Shown one piece after another: positions 1 through 6,572 of a DNA stretch of 18,969 nucleotides. This DNA is from UBA9547 sp044349205 (GTDB taxonomy: Bacteria > Bacteroidota > Bacteroidia > Cytophagales > UBA9547), in contig JBIKRJ010000022.1 in the NCBI GenBank assembly GCA_044349205.1, forward strand, positions 1 to 18,969. Reading direction: 5' to 3'. The notes below the pieces were generated by a model, which saw nothing but the letters and a program-made list of their open reading frames with translations, did not search any database and was not told the origin of the DNA. Each line of letters begins with the position of its first letter. Positions within the stretch are counted from its first letter, which is position 1. Both the position numbers and the translations under genes were made by a program.

Positions 1-1
1 T

Positions 2-1480
2 AAAACGCCCCAATATTATTTGTCAAATTCGGGATTTGAGGAAAAAAACTTCTCATATTCATTAGCATACAACAAAAAATGGTTTGAAAGCAACCTCTTT
101 TACAGCCAGTTCAACACCACATTGGGAATATTTTCGGGGGCACACATAGGCAGCTTGGCCGATTTGCAAACGGCCATTGGTCGATCAAGACCGGCTGTCA
201 TAAGTGATTTTTCCTACGACATCCAACGCCCTTTTCAGCATGTAGAACACGAACTGGTTCGTTTGAAACTTGCTGCCAAAATATACGCTTTAGGAAAAGT
301 GAGTCTTCTGCTTGGCCGCCAGTTCAACGACCGTTCTGAATTCGACTTGTTGCGTAGCTCGCAAGCAAATCTTCGCAAAGACAATCCCCAGTTGCAATTC
401 AAGCTCACAACTCAAAGTTTAGATGCCTATTTTGAACACAAACCCGTGGCCAAATTAAACGGGTCGTTTGGGGTGGCCTACATTCGGCAAAGCAATGTGT
501 GGCAAGGCCGTTTTCTTATCCCCAATTTCATAAGCAATGCGTATGGAATTTTTGCTACCGAAAAATGGGTACATCGCAAATTTGAAGCGGAATTGGGCAT
601 CAGATATGACCAAAAAAATATTGACGTATACACCAACGAGAAAGGGGTAGTACAAAAAACGCCCCATATTTTTTCGCAAACAGTCGCGTCGTTAGCCGCT
701 GCGTATATGCTTGGTGAAAAGTTGACACTGAGAGCTGATTTTGGTACCACATGGCGCCCCCCGACAGTCAACGAATTGTACAGCAAAGGCTTGCATCACG
801 GAGCGGCGGCCATCGAAAATGGCAATCCAACTATTCGTCCAGAACAAGCCTATAAAGCGGTAGTATCTTTGGAAAATAGAGGTGAAAAAAACAAGTCGTC
901 GCTGGTGTGTTATTACAACTACATTCAAGATTACATCTATCTAAAGCCCGATTTGGTATTTGTACAAACCACACGAGGTGCTTTTCCTACCTTCACCTAT
1001 TCCCAAATTAATGCGCGCTTTTTCGGTAGCGATGCGATGACCGATGTTCAGCTAACAAAGGCTTTTCAACTTATATTGAAGGGAGCCGTGGTTTTGGCAC
1101 GTAATGAAACCGAAAACCAATATGTGCCATTTGTGCCTCCCATTCGCTATGGAGGCAAATTTCGTTATAGTCCCATTTCCAACCAGTTCTTAAAAAAACA
1201 CCAAGCCTATGTGGGGGTTTCGTGTGCAAGAGTTGAAAAACAGCACAGAGTTCCCGAAAATGCCGACTATATGCCGCCGCCCCCAGCCTATACACTTTTT
1301 GGAGCAGAAATGGGTGCCGACATGGTTTTTGGAAAATACACTGTGGTGTGTAGTCTTGAAATCAACAATTTGCTAGATGTGTCGTACCGCGATTACATGA
1401 ATAGATTTCGTTATTTTAACGATGAAATGGGAAGAAATGTGGTATTCAGGCTGAAGATGCCGCTAACGTTCCGTTATTAA
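2..1480 (+). CDS. TonB-dependent outer-membrane receptor, 5'-truncated by the window edge
   Basis: This is the C-terminal part (about 492 residues) of an outer-membrane beta-barrel that takes up a ligand with TonB energy. The frame is open from base 2 with no credible start (base 20 is only an in-frame TTG), so signal peptide, plug and first strands lie outside the window. Visible family features are alternating amphipathic aromatic strands, the TonB-receptor stretch TWRPPTVNELYSKG followed by LHHGAAAIENGNPTIRPEQA (near residues 252-285 of the visible part), and a C-terminal strand ending in PLTFRY, the terminal aromatic needed for barrel assembly. The ELYxxGxHHG segment resembles the one in ZnuD-like zinc receptors; this is my recollection, not an alignment. 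A lipoprotein follows 84 bases later behind two Fur-family-like palindromes, which supports a metal role. The substrate itself cannot be proven here. Confidence 0.9.
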   Translation, partial: KTPQYYLSNSGFEEKNFSYSLAYNKKWFESNLFYSQFNTTLGIFSGAHIGSLADLQTAIGRSRPAVISDFSYDIQRPFQHVEHELVRLKLAAKIYALGKVSLLLGRQFNDRSEFDLLRSSQANLRKDNPQLQFKLTTQSLDAYFEHKPVAKLNGSFGVAYIRQSNVWQGRFLIPNFISNAYGIFATEKWVHRKFEAELGIRYDQKNIDVYTNEKGVVQKTPHIFSQTVASLAAAYMLGEKLTLRADFGTTWRPPTVNELYSKGLHHGAAAIENGNPTIRPEQAYKAVVSLENRGEKNKSSLVCYYNYIQDYIYLKPDLVFVQTTRGAFPTFTYSQINARFFGSDAMTDVQLTKAFQLILKGAVVLARNETENQYVPFVPPIRYGGKFRYSPISNQFLKKHQAYVGVSCARVEKQHRVPENADYMPPPPAYTLFGAEMGADMVFGKYTVVCSLEINNLLDVSYRDYMNRFRYFNDEMGRNVVFRLKMPLTFRY

Positions 1481-1500
1481 AAAACTTCAGAAAAAATAGA

Positions 1501-1515
1501 TGCAACATTGTTGCA
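1501..1515. promoter_or_regulatory. Palindromic operator 1 (candidate Fur/Zur-family box)
   Basis: TGCAACATTGTTGCA is a perfect inverted repeat with 7-base arms around one central base, the 7-1-7 geometry typical of Fur-superfamily operators. It overlaps the likely -33 element (TTG at 1511-1513) of the lipoprotein promoter. An identical copy lies 39 bases downstream, centre to centre. Assignment to Zur rather than another regulator is inference from the neighbouring receptor and lipoprotein. Confidence 0.75.
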
Positions 1516-1533
1516 TAATTTACGAGCCGTTAT

Positions 1534-1541
1534 TATGTTTG
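1534..1541 (+). promoter_or_regulatory. Bacteroidota -7 element of the lipoprotein gene
   Basis: TATGTTTG matches the Bacteroidota sigma-factor -7 consensus TAnnTTTG. A TTG at 1511-1513 sits 20 bases upstream, the usual -33 spacing. Transcription would start near 1547-1549, inside the second palindrome and about 17 bases before the ATG at 1565. The promoter is thus bracketed by two operators, a layout expected for repression. Confidence 0.65.
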
Positions 1542-1554
1542 CAACATTGTTGCA
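1540..1554. promoter_or_regulatory. Palindromic operator 2 (identical copy of operator 1)
   Basis: This is an exact second copy of TGCAACATTGTTGCA. It begins within the last two bases of the -7 element and covers the predicted transcription start. Two identical 15-base perfect palindromes in 54 bases are very unlikely by chance. Binding here would block promoter opening. Confidence 0.75.
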
Positions 1555-1564
1555 TTAATAATAT

Positions 1565-2185
1565 ATGAAGATGAGAAAGATGAGAAAAAAATTGCTTCTA
1601 GTTGGGGCGATGTCACTTATTTTGTTTGCCTGTAAGAAGAACAGTTCGGATGATCCAAAGCCAAACAAGCCACTGGATCCAGGAGCAGGAGAATCGGAAA
1701 ACATTACAAGAGTTGCGTTGTATTTGACAAACCAGTCTACCAATAAAATAGACACGGTCGAGTGGAAAGATGTGGATGGCGACGGTGTAGGCAATCCACC
1801 CAAAATCGATACGATGAGATTAGTTGCCAACATTTCCTACAACGTGAAAGTCAAAATATTTGATGATACCAAAAACCCCGTAGATACAATAAGCCACGAG
1901 GTGGAAGAAGAGGCAAATAGCCATATTTTTCATTACACTTTCAAACCCAATACGGCCAACAGCTTGTCGATTACAACCAGTAACCTCGACAAAGACAAGT
2001 TGTCGCCCCCGTTGCCACTAGGTTTGAATTTCGATTTAATAACCGACCAAAATTCAGGCGAGGGGAGTTTTGAAGTAGTTTTAAGGCATTTTGGCCCTGG
2101 GGTTACCAAAACCGACAAACCAAGTGATGGCGAGGAAGATTTAAAAATAGCATTTCCAACCAAAGTAGAGATTCTTCAAAAGTAA
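1565..2185 (+). CDS. Small outer-membrane-type lipoprotein of the family often named 'type 1 periplasmic binding fold superfamily protein'
   Basis: The 206-residue protein has a basic N terminus, a short hydrophobic core and a lipobox LFAC with the lipidated Cys at residue 23, followed by a flexible Lys/Asp/Pro-rich linker. The mature part has the order I associate with a Bacteroidota family commonly annotated under the name in the call: VALYLTNQ, then a DVDGDG acidic loop (about residues 70-75), a VEEEANSH segment, LGLNFDLIT, a VVLRHFGPG strand and a final acidic stretch before IAFPTKVEI. Such proteins are usually encoded beside a TonB-dependent receptor, as here. Function is not established; a metal-binding surface lipoprotein partner of the receptor is my inference from the acidic and His residues and the operator pair. 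ATGs at 1571 and 1580 are alternative starts; 1565 gives about a 17-base leader. Confidence 0.85.
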   Translation: MKMRKMRKKLLLVGAMSLILFACKKNSSDDPKPNKPLDPGAGESENITRVALYLTNQSTNKIDTVEWKDVDGDGVGNPPKIDTMRLVANISYNVKVKIFDDTKNPVDTISHEVEEEANSHIFHYTFKPNTANSLSITTSNLDKDKLSPPLPLGLNFDLITDQNSGEGSFEVVLRHFGPGVTKTDKPSDGEEDLKIAFPTKVEILQK

Positions 2186-2285
2186 AGCGGCCTATCCGGC
2201 ACTTTGACAGGCTCAGCGGCCTTGGTGACCGAAACTAAGAACGAGCATCCACCCACTTTAAACCTCTAAACCCTAGACTTTAAAC
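2186..2285. repeat. Convergent intergenic spacer with REP-like and TAAACC repeat remnants
   Basis: This 100-base gap separates convergent genes. Its first part carries AGCGGCC twice (2186-2192 and 2214-2220) flanking CTTTGACAGGCTCAG, which resembles short extragenic repeats of the form CTTCGACAGGCTCAG seen in Bacteroidota genomes. Its second part repeats ACTTTAAACCT at 2255-2265 and 2277-2287, with another TAAACC between them at 2267-2272. I see no clear rho-independent terminator. No second copy occurs in this window, so the repeat status is recollection plus internal pattern only. Confidence 0.4.
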
Positions 2286-3278
2286 CTAAAAAACGTTTTT
2301 TGCCAAAAAATACAACAAATCTGCTTCATACATTTGTTTGGCAGAAATACCCAATTCCATTGGTGAACGCTGCAAATGAAACTCGTTTATTCCCTCGTTC
2401 AATCCAGCTGTTCCGAAAAGGAGATCGGGTCTTTTGGGGTTACTTGAAAGCTGTTCAAACAAAGATTTTCTGACGCCAAAATCGGTAAAAGGAAAAGCAA
2501 AAGCGGTAATTTTTTGTGGAAAATGTTGCTGCACCCATTCTACGCTTTCCAGAGTTTGTAGCATTTGTTCTTCTTCGTTGATGTACTGGTATTCGGGGTG
2601 GTTCATGCTGTGTGCCCCAATAGCAAAACCCTCCTCTTGAAGTTTTTTTAGTTCGGAAATCTCCAAATAAGGTTTTTCTTTTTTCAAAAAAGAGACAAAA
2701 TCCACATTCAACAAGATAGCCAATTCGTCTAATTGGTTGGACTGATTGTGTTTTGCAGACAGAATCCATTTTTTCCAAGCGTTCACAGTTTTGATTTTAG
2801 AATCAAATGGAAACTCAGGCAATTCGTCAATTCCTAAATGCATTAATTCTTTAATTAGCAATGCCGCTTTATAGCGAAAGAAGAGCACTTTATTTCCTAC
2901 AAAATCGGGATTAACAAAAATGGTAGCGGGTACGCCTCGTGCTTTCAAAATGGGCCGTACCACAGTAAATACCTCACGCAACCCATCGTCGAAACTAAGG
3001 TGGAAGCTTGGTTTTTGGAGTGCCAATTCGCCTTTCCTGTAAAGAAAGACCTCTTCCAACGAAATAGGCGAGAAATGTTGCAACAAAAAATCCAAGTCGG
3101 CCTCAAACTCGGCCACACTTTTGTGCTTGTAAAGCGAGGATATGTGCGCCAGCGGTTGGTTTGAAACGGTGTGGTAAAATGGCAAAACCAATTTTTTGCC
3201 CGAGAGAGCAAGTAAATTTTTTACCCCCACTAGCTGGGCTGGAAAAGCAAGAATATGCCTTAAGGCCTTATTTCGCAC
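2286..3278 (-). CDS. Polysaccharide deacetylase (NodB/CE4 family)
   Basis: The 330-residue protein is a metal-dependent de-N-acetylase or related hydrolase of carbohydrate esterase family 4. The first motif is SFDDG (Asp97, Asp98) followed by the usual ARGVPATIFVNP strand. The metal-binding second motif is GAHSMNHP (His223 and His227, HxxxH). A third motif is seen as AFAFPFTDFG (about 259-268). Between motifs 1 and 2 lies an insert of about 75 residues, rich in charged residues, giving a longer-than-minimal protein. There is no signal peptide or obvious membrane segment, so action may be on cytoplasmic lipid-linked or precursor sugar. The start is GTG and overlaps the upstream aminotransferase by 11 bases, suggesting translational coupling and a shared glycan pathway. 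The substrate is unknown. Confidence 0.85.
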   Translation of the reverse strand: MRNKALRHILAFPAQLVGVKNLLALSGKKLVLPFYHTVSNQPLAHISSLYKHKSVAEFEADLDFLLQHFSPISLEEVFLYRKGELALQKPSFHLSFDDGLREVFTVVRPILKARGVPATIFVNPDFVGNKVLFFRYKAALLIKELMHLGIDELPEFPFDSKIKTVNAWKKWILSAKHNQSNQLDELAILLNVDFVSFLKKEKPYLEISELKKLQEEGFAIGAHSMNHPEYQYINEEEQMLQTLESVEWVQQHFPQKITAFAFPFTDFGVRKSLFEQLSSNPKRPDLLFGTAGLNEGINEFHLQRSPMELGISAKQMYEADLLYFLAKNVF

Positions 3279-4416
3279 AGAAGGTTTGGATAGCGTGGGC
3301 GATGTATTGTACCTGTTCTTCCTGTAGCGTAGGATGGATGGGCAAGGATATCACGTTTTTGCAGGCCTTTTCCGAAACGGGAAAATCCCCTTCAACATAC
3401 CCCAAATTGGCAAAAGCTGGTTGCAAATGCAAGGGTCTTGGGTAATAGATCATAGCGGGAATTCCAACCTCGCTCAAATGCTGTTTTAGGGCATCTCGGT
3501 CTATTCCATTCAATTGCAGCGTAAATTGGTTGTATGTGTGTGAGCTGTGCGCAGTAGTGTGTGGAAGCGTAATTTCTGGCATGCCGTGGAGTAGTTCAAA
3601 ATAACGGCAGGCCCAGTGACCTCTCTTTTGTAAACTGTCTTCCAAGTGCCGAAGTTTTATGTTTAGGATGGCGGCTTGAAGCGTGTCAAGCCTAGAATTT
3701 ACCCCAACTTGTTTGAATTCGTAACGAATCCCTTGTCCGTGAGAGGCGATGCTGCGGCATTTGTCCGAAAGAGCGTCATCGCAGGTAAAAATGGCACCAC
3801 CATCGCCAAGACCGCCCAAATTTTTGGTGGGGAAAAAAGAGGTAGTACCCAGGTGTCCAATGGTGCCTGCTTTTCTTTTAGAACCATTGAACAAAATTTC
3901 ACTTCCCAGCGACTGGGCATTGTCTTCGATAACATAAAGATTGTATTTCTTGGCTATGAGCATGATTTGTTCCATGTCGCAGGCTTGTCCAAACAGGTGC
4001 ACCGCCACAATGGCTTTGGTCTTGGGCGTAATCACTTTCTCAAGTTTCGAAACATCGAGGTTGAAAGTGTCTTTTTCAATTTCGACAAATACAGGTTTCA
4101 AGCCCAACAAAGCCGCTGCTTCTGCCGCCGACACATAATTGAAAGAAGTTGTGATTACTTCGTCGCCCTTTTGCAGGCCAAGAGACATGAGGGCTATTTG
4201 CAAGGCATCGGTACCGTTGGCACAGGGTATAACGTGTTTTATGTCAAGATATTGAGCTAAATTTTGGGCAAAATATTTTACTTCGGGCCCATTTATAAAA
4301 GCACAATGGGATAAGACATTTTGCACGGCCGTGTCTAGTTCGATTTGGTAAGCCTGGTGTTGGCTAAGCAAGTCAACCATTTGAATTTTTGTGGATGTAT
4401 TCAAGCCTTCGGCCAT
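3268..4416 (-). CDS. DegT/DnrJ/EryC1/StrS-family PLP sugar aminotransferase
   Basis: The 382-residue enzyme is predicted to transaminate a nucleotide-bound keto-sugar for surface glycan synthesis. Fold-type-I PLP features are CANGTDALQIAL (cofactor phosphate site), VIEDNAQ with the ring-nitrogen Asp (about residue 165), and TSFFPTKNLGGLGDGG containing the Schiff-base Lys (about residue 198). The C-terminal YYPRPLHLQPAF and LPIHPTL motifs are typical of the family. The frame is open up to 4527, but I choose ATG 4416 because a consensus -7 element lies just upstream (4431-4438) and because the family begins near KIQMVDL. ATG 4380 is the other possibility. The polysaccharide deacetylase follows in an 11-base overlap, and kdsA is divergent. 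The exact sugar cannot be told. Confidence 0.9.
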   Translation of the reverse strand: MAEGLNTSTKIQMVDLLSQHQAYQIELDTAVQNVLSHCAFINGPEVKYFAQNLAQYLDIKHVIPCANGTDALQIALMSLGLQKGDEVITTSFNYVSAAEAAALLGLKPVFVEIEKDTFNLDVSKLEKVITPKTKAIVAVHLFGQACDMEQIMLIAKKYNLYVIEDNAQSLGSEILFNGSKRKAGTIGHLGTTSFFPTKNLGGLGDGGAIFTCDDALSDKCRSIASHGQGIRYEFKQVGVNSRLDTLQAAILNIKLRHLEDSLQKRGHWACRYFELLHGMPEITLPHTTAHSSHTYNQFTLQLNGIDRDALKQHLSEVGIPAMIYYPRPLHLQPAFANLGYVEGDFPVSEKACKNVISLPIHPTLQEEQVQYIAHAIQTFCAK

Positions 4417-4430
4417 GTAGAATATTTGGT

Positions 4431-4438
4431 CAAAGGTA
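4431..4438 (-). promoter_or_regulatory. -7 element of the aminotransferase-deacetylase unit
   Basis: On the minus strand this reads TACCTTTG, an exact TAnnTTTG match, 14 bases before the ATG at 4416. The -33 region is poor. It lies inside the longer open frame and so argues against starts at 4527 or 4506. Confidence 0.6.
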
Positions 4439-4536
4439 AGAAAAACCGATGGTAAATAGTGGGTAAAAAGCCTTCTGCAACTAGTCAAAAGCGCAGATTC
4501 GTGCATTGTACGCTTGCCAAGCGCCACAGCACATCG

Positions 4537-4567
4537 TTTGCTACTCGAACTATTTCGCTTAACTTTA
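4537..4567 (+). promoter_or_regulatory. kdsA promoter (TTTG, 19-base spacer, TAACTTTA)
   Basis: TTTG at 4537-4540 and TAACTTTA at 4560-4567 are separated by 19 bases, the Bacteroidota -33/-7 arrangement with one mismatch in the last base of the -7 element. The predicted start near 4573-4575 leaves a leader of about 15 bases before ATG 4589 and rules out the in-frame ATG at 4514. Confidence 0.65.
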
Positions 4568-4588
4568 CCACCTCAACAATTATTTTGC

Positions 4589-5437
4589 ATGTCGAATAAA
4601 ATCGTCAAAGTAGGCAACATAGACTGCGGAACCGATAAACTTTTTCTCGTTTCCGGACCATGTGTCATAGAAGAAGAGAAAATAATGATGGAAACAGCCG
4701 AGAAGCTGGTTCGCATATCCGAAAGGCTCGATGTTCCCCTTGTTTTTAAGTCCTCGTATCAGAAAGACAACCGCAGCTCGCTGAAATACTATGTGGGGCC
4801 TCGCCTTACCGAGGGGCTCAAAATGTTGGATAAAATCAAACAAACCTTCCAAGTACCCATTTTGTCGGATGTGCACTATCCCGAACAAATGAGCGAGGCG
4901 GGCGAAGTGTTAGATATAATTCAAATACCGGCATACCTGTGTATGCAAACCGATTTGATGGTGGCCGCAGCCAAAACGGGCAAAGTCATCAACATCAAGC
5001 ACGGGCAGTTTTTGGCACCCGAAAACATGGCCAAACCTGCCGAAAAAGCAGTTGAGGCTGGAAATGACCAAATAATTTTGACAGAGCGTGGCTTTACTTT
5101 TGGTTACAACGATTTGATTGTGGACCCTCGCAGCTTCTACCACATGGCCAAAACGGGCTATCCGGTGGTGTTCGACGTGACCCATTCTATCAGGAAATAC
5201 GGCATACCAAGCTCAGATCCAAATGGTGGTGCGCGCGAATTTCTGCCAACTTTGGCCAGAGCGGCGGTGGGAGCGGGTGTGGATGGGCTATTTATCGAAG
5301 CGCATCCAAATCCGCCAAAAGCATTGTGCGATGCTGCTAGCCAGTATTACATCGACCACCTCGAAGAATTTTTGAAACCACTTATTGAAATTCACAACCT
5401 TGTAAAAAGCTTTTCCAGCACCACCGTGAGTGCCTAA
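4589..5437 (+). CDS. kdsA: 3-deoxy-8-phosphooctulonate (Kdo-8-phosphate) synthase
   Basis: The 282-residue cytoplasmic enzyme condenses arabinose 5-phosphate with phosphoenolpyruvate to Kdo 8-phosphate, the committed step to the Kdo of lipid A inner core. Family signatures include VFKSSYQKDNRSS (about 52-64), ILSDVHYPEQ, DIIQIPAYL, TDL, the RGFTFGYNDLIVD loop and FDVTHS. The N-terminal motif is SGPCVIEE with Cys25 where the E. coli enzyme has Asn. Together with His199, Glu237 and Asp248 this makes the four-ligand set of the metal-dependent class known from Aquifex. The start follows the promoter just upstream. A sugar-phosphate aldolase-CBS fusion follows after 36 bases, probably cotranscribed; glycan genes are divergent. 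Confidence 0.95.
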   Translation: MSNKIVKVGNIDCGTDKLFLVSGPCVIEEEKIMMETAEKLVRISERLDVPLVFKSSYQKDNRSSLKYYVGPRLTEGLKMLDKIKQTFQVPILSDVHYPEQMSEAGEVLDIIQIPAYLCMQTDLMVAAAKTGKVINIKHGQFLAPENMAKPAEKAVEAGNDQIILTERGFTFGYNDLIVDPRSFYHMAKTGYPVVFDVTHSIRKYGIPSSDPNGGAREFLPTLARAAVGAGVDGLFIEAHPNPPKALCDAASQYYIDHLEEFLKPLIEIHNLVKSFSSTTVSA

Positions 5438-5473
5438 ATATCCTCTTTATCAATAAAATTGATCTCATAACAA

Positions 5474-6499
5474 ATGGAATTATACTTAGACTCTGTAGAC
5501 TTCAAAGAAATTGAAGAAGCTAACAAATTAGGTTTTTTGACTGGGCTTACCACTACGCCTACTTTCATGCACCGCCACGGCATTACCGATATAGATGCCG
5601 CCATTCTCAAACTGTCGAAAATGGTTACATGGTTGCATGTAGAGGCCTTGGGCGACACCCCCGAAGAAATTGTAAAAGAAGCGGACCGCCTTATTGCATT
5701 GGGATTGAATCCTGCCAGTACATTTTTCAAAGTGCCCGTTTCACTAATAGGCGTTACAGCTTGTAAAATGCTGAAAGACAAAGGCTACAAGGTAAATGTG
5801 CACTTGTGCTATACACTAAACCAAGCCTACATGGCCATGTGTGCCGGTGCCGATTACATTTGTGTATTGGTTGGTCGTTTTCAAGACCAGGGCCACGATG
5901 CTTTGACCTTAGTAGAAGAGTGCATCGACATGGTAGAACGTTTTGGCTCGGATTCCAAAATCATGTTTTCGTCGGTTCGCCACGCCGAACATGTACGCAC
6001 CGCCATTCGTGCCGGGGCTCATTGCTGCACCATTCCGTGGAGCGTAATGAAAAATTTGACGACCAATCATTTTACCACGGTGGGTACCGACCAGTTTGTA
6101 GAACACACCAAACTGATGACCATGCGGGTAAAAGAAGTGGTGAAGTCTGAAAATCCAACAGTTAAAGAATCAGATACGATTTTGGATGCGTTGGTTAAAA
6201 TGACCGATTCGAAACTGGGTGCTGTTTCGGTATTGGATGCCAGTGGCAATTTGAAAGGCGTGTTTACCGATGGCGACATACGCCGCCAATTGAAAGAAGT
6301 AGGCAAAAGCACGATGGACAAAAAAATGGGCGATTTCAACTATAAAACTGCTATTACCGTCTCATCTGATGCTTTGTTGTACGATGCCGTCAATATTTTC
6401 AAGAAAGAAAAGATAGACAATATATTAGTACTTGAAAACAACAAGCCAATGGGCATATTGGATATCCAAGATTTGGTAGAAATGGGATTGATAGGATAG
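5474..6499 (+). CDS. Transaldolase/fructose-6-phosphate-aldolase-like enzyme fused to a C-terminal CBS pair
   Basis: Residues 1 to about 220 form a small class I aldolase barrel of the TalC/FSA type: it opens MELYLDSVDF (Asp6), has LTGLTTTPTF in place of the usual TTNPS loop, and carries FFKVPVS with the Schiff-base Lys86, matching Lys85 of E. coli FSA by eye. At the position of FSA Gln59 it appears to have Glu57, the residue of classical transaldolases. Residues about 227-341 are two CBS motifs (LGAVSVLDASGNLKGVFTDG, then IDNILVLENNKPMGILDIQD) closely resembling the CBS pair at the end of KdsD/KpsF arabinose-5-phosphate isomerases. CBS pairs usually sense nucleotides. The gene lies 36 bases after kdsA and before a strong terminator. 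A regulated aldolase or transaldolase feeding the pentose or arabinose 5-phosphate pool is inferred; the reaction is unproven. Confidence 0.85.
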   Translation: MELYLDSVDFKEIEEANKLGFLTGLTTTPTFMHRHGITDIDAAILKLSKMVTWLHVEALGDTPEEIVKEADRLIALGLNPASTFFKVPVSLIGVTACKMLKDKGYKVNVHLCYTLNQAYMAMCAGADYICVLVGRFQDQGHDALTLVEECIDMVERFGSDSKIMFSSVRHAEHVRTAIRAGAHCCTIPWSVMKNLTTNHFTTVGTDQFVEHTKLMTMRVKEVVKSENPTVKESDTILDALVKMTDSKLGAVSVLDASGNLKGVFTDGDIRRQLKEVGKSTMDKKMGDFNYKTAITVSSDALLYDAVNIFKKEKIDNILVLENNKPMGILDIQDLVEMGLIG

Positions 6500-6521
6500 A
6501 GCATTTATCCCAAAAGCAACA

Positions 6522-6558
6522 AAAAAAGGTTGAGAGAATATCCCAACCTTTTTTGTTT
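6522..6558. terminator. Bidirectional rho-independent terminator
   Basis: An 11-base perfect stem (AAAAAAGGTTG at 6522-6532 with CAACCTTTTTT at 6544-6554) encloses an 11-base loop. The A-run and T-run at its ends serve both strands. It sits between the stop of the aldolase-CBS gene (6499) and the stop of the convergent DksA-like gene (6573). Confidence 0.85.
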
Positions 6559-6572
6559 AGAAATACATAAAG

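Noticed and set aside
3676..4260. A 194-codon plus-strand open frame inside the aminotransferase gene
   Set aside because: It is antisense to a well-supported PLP enzyme, its translation has no recognisable motif, and no promoter precedes it.
4417..4588. Upstream extensions of the aminotransferase (to 4527) and kdsA (to 4514)
   Set aside because: They overlap each other, run through the -7 elements of both genes and add residues with no family similarity.
5449..5463. ATCAAT-AAA-ATTGAT inverted repeat between kdsA and the aldolase-CBS gene
   Set aside because: It is a short AT-rich 6-3-6 repeat without a GC stem or T-run; too weak to call an operator or terminator.
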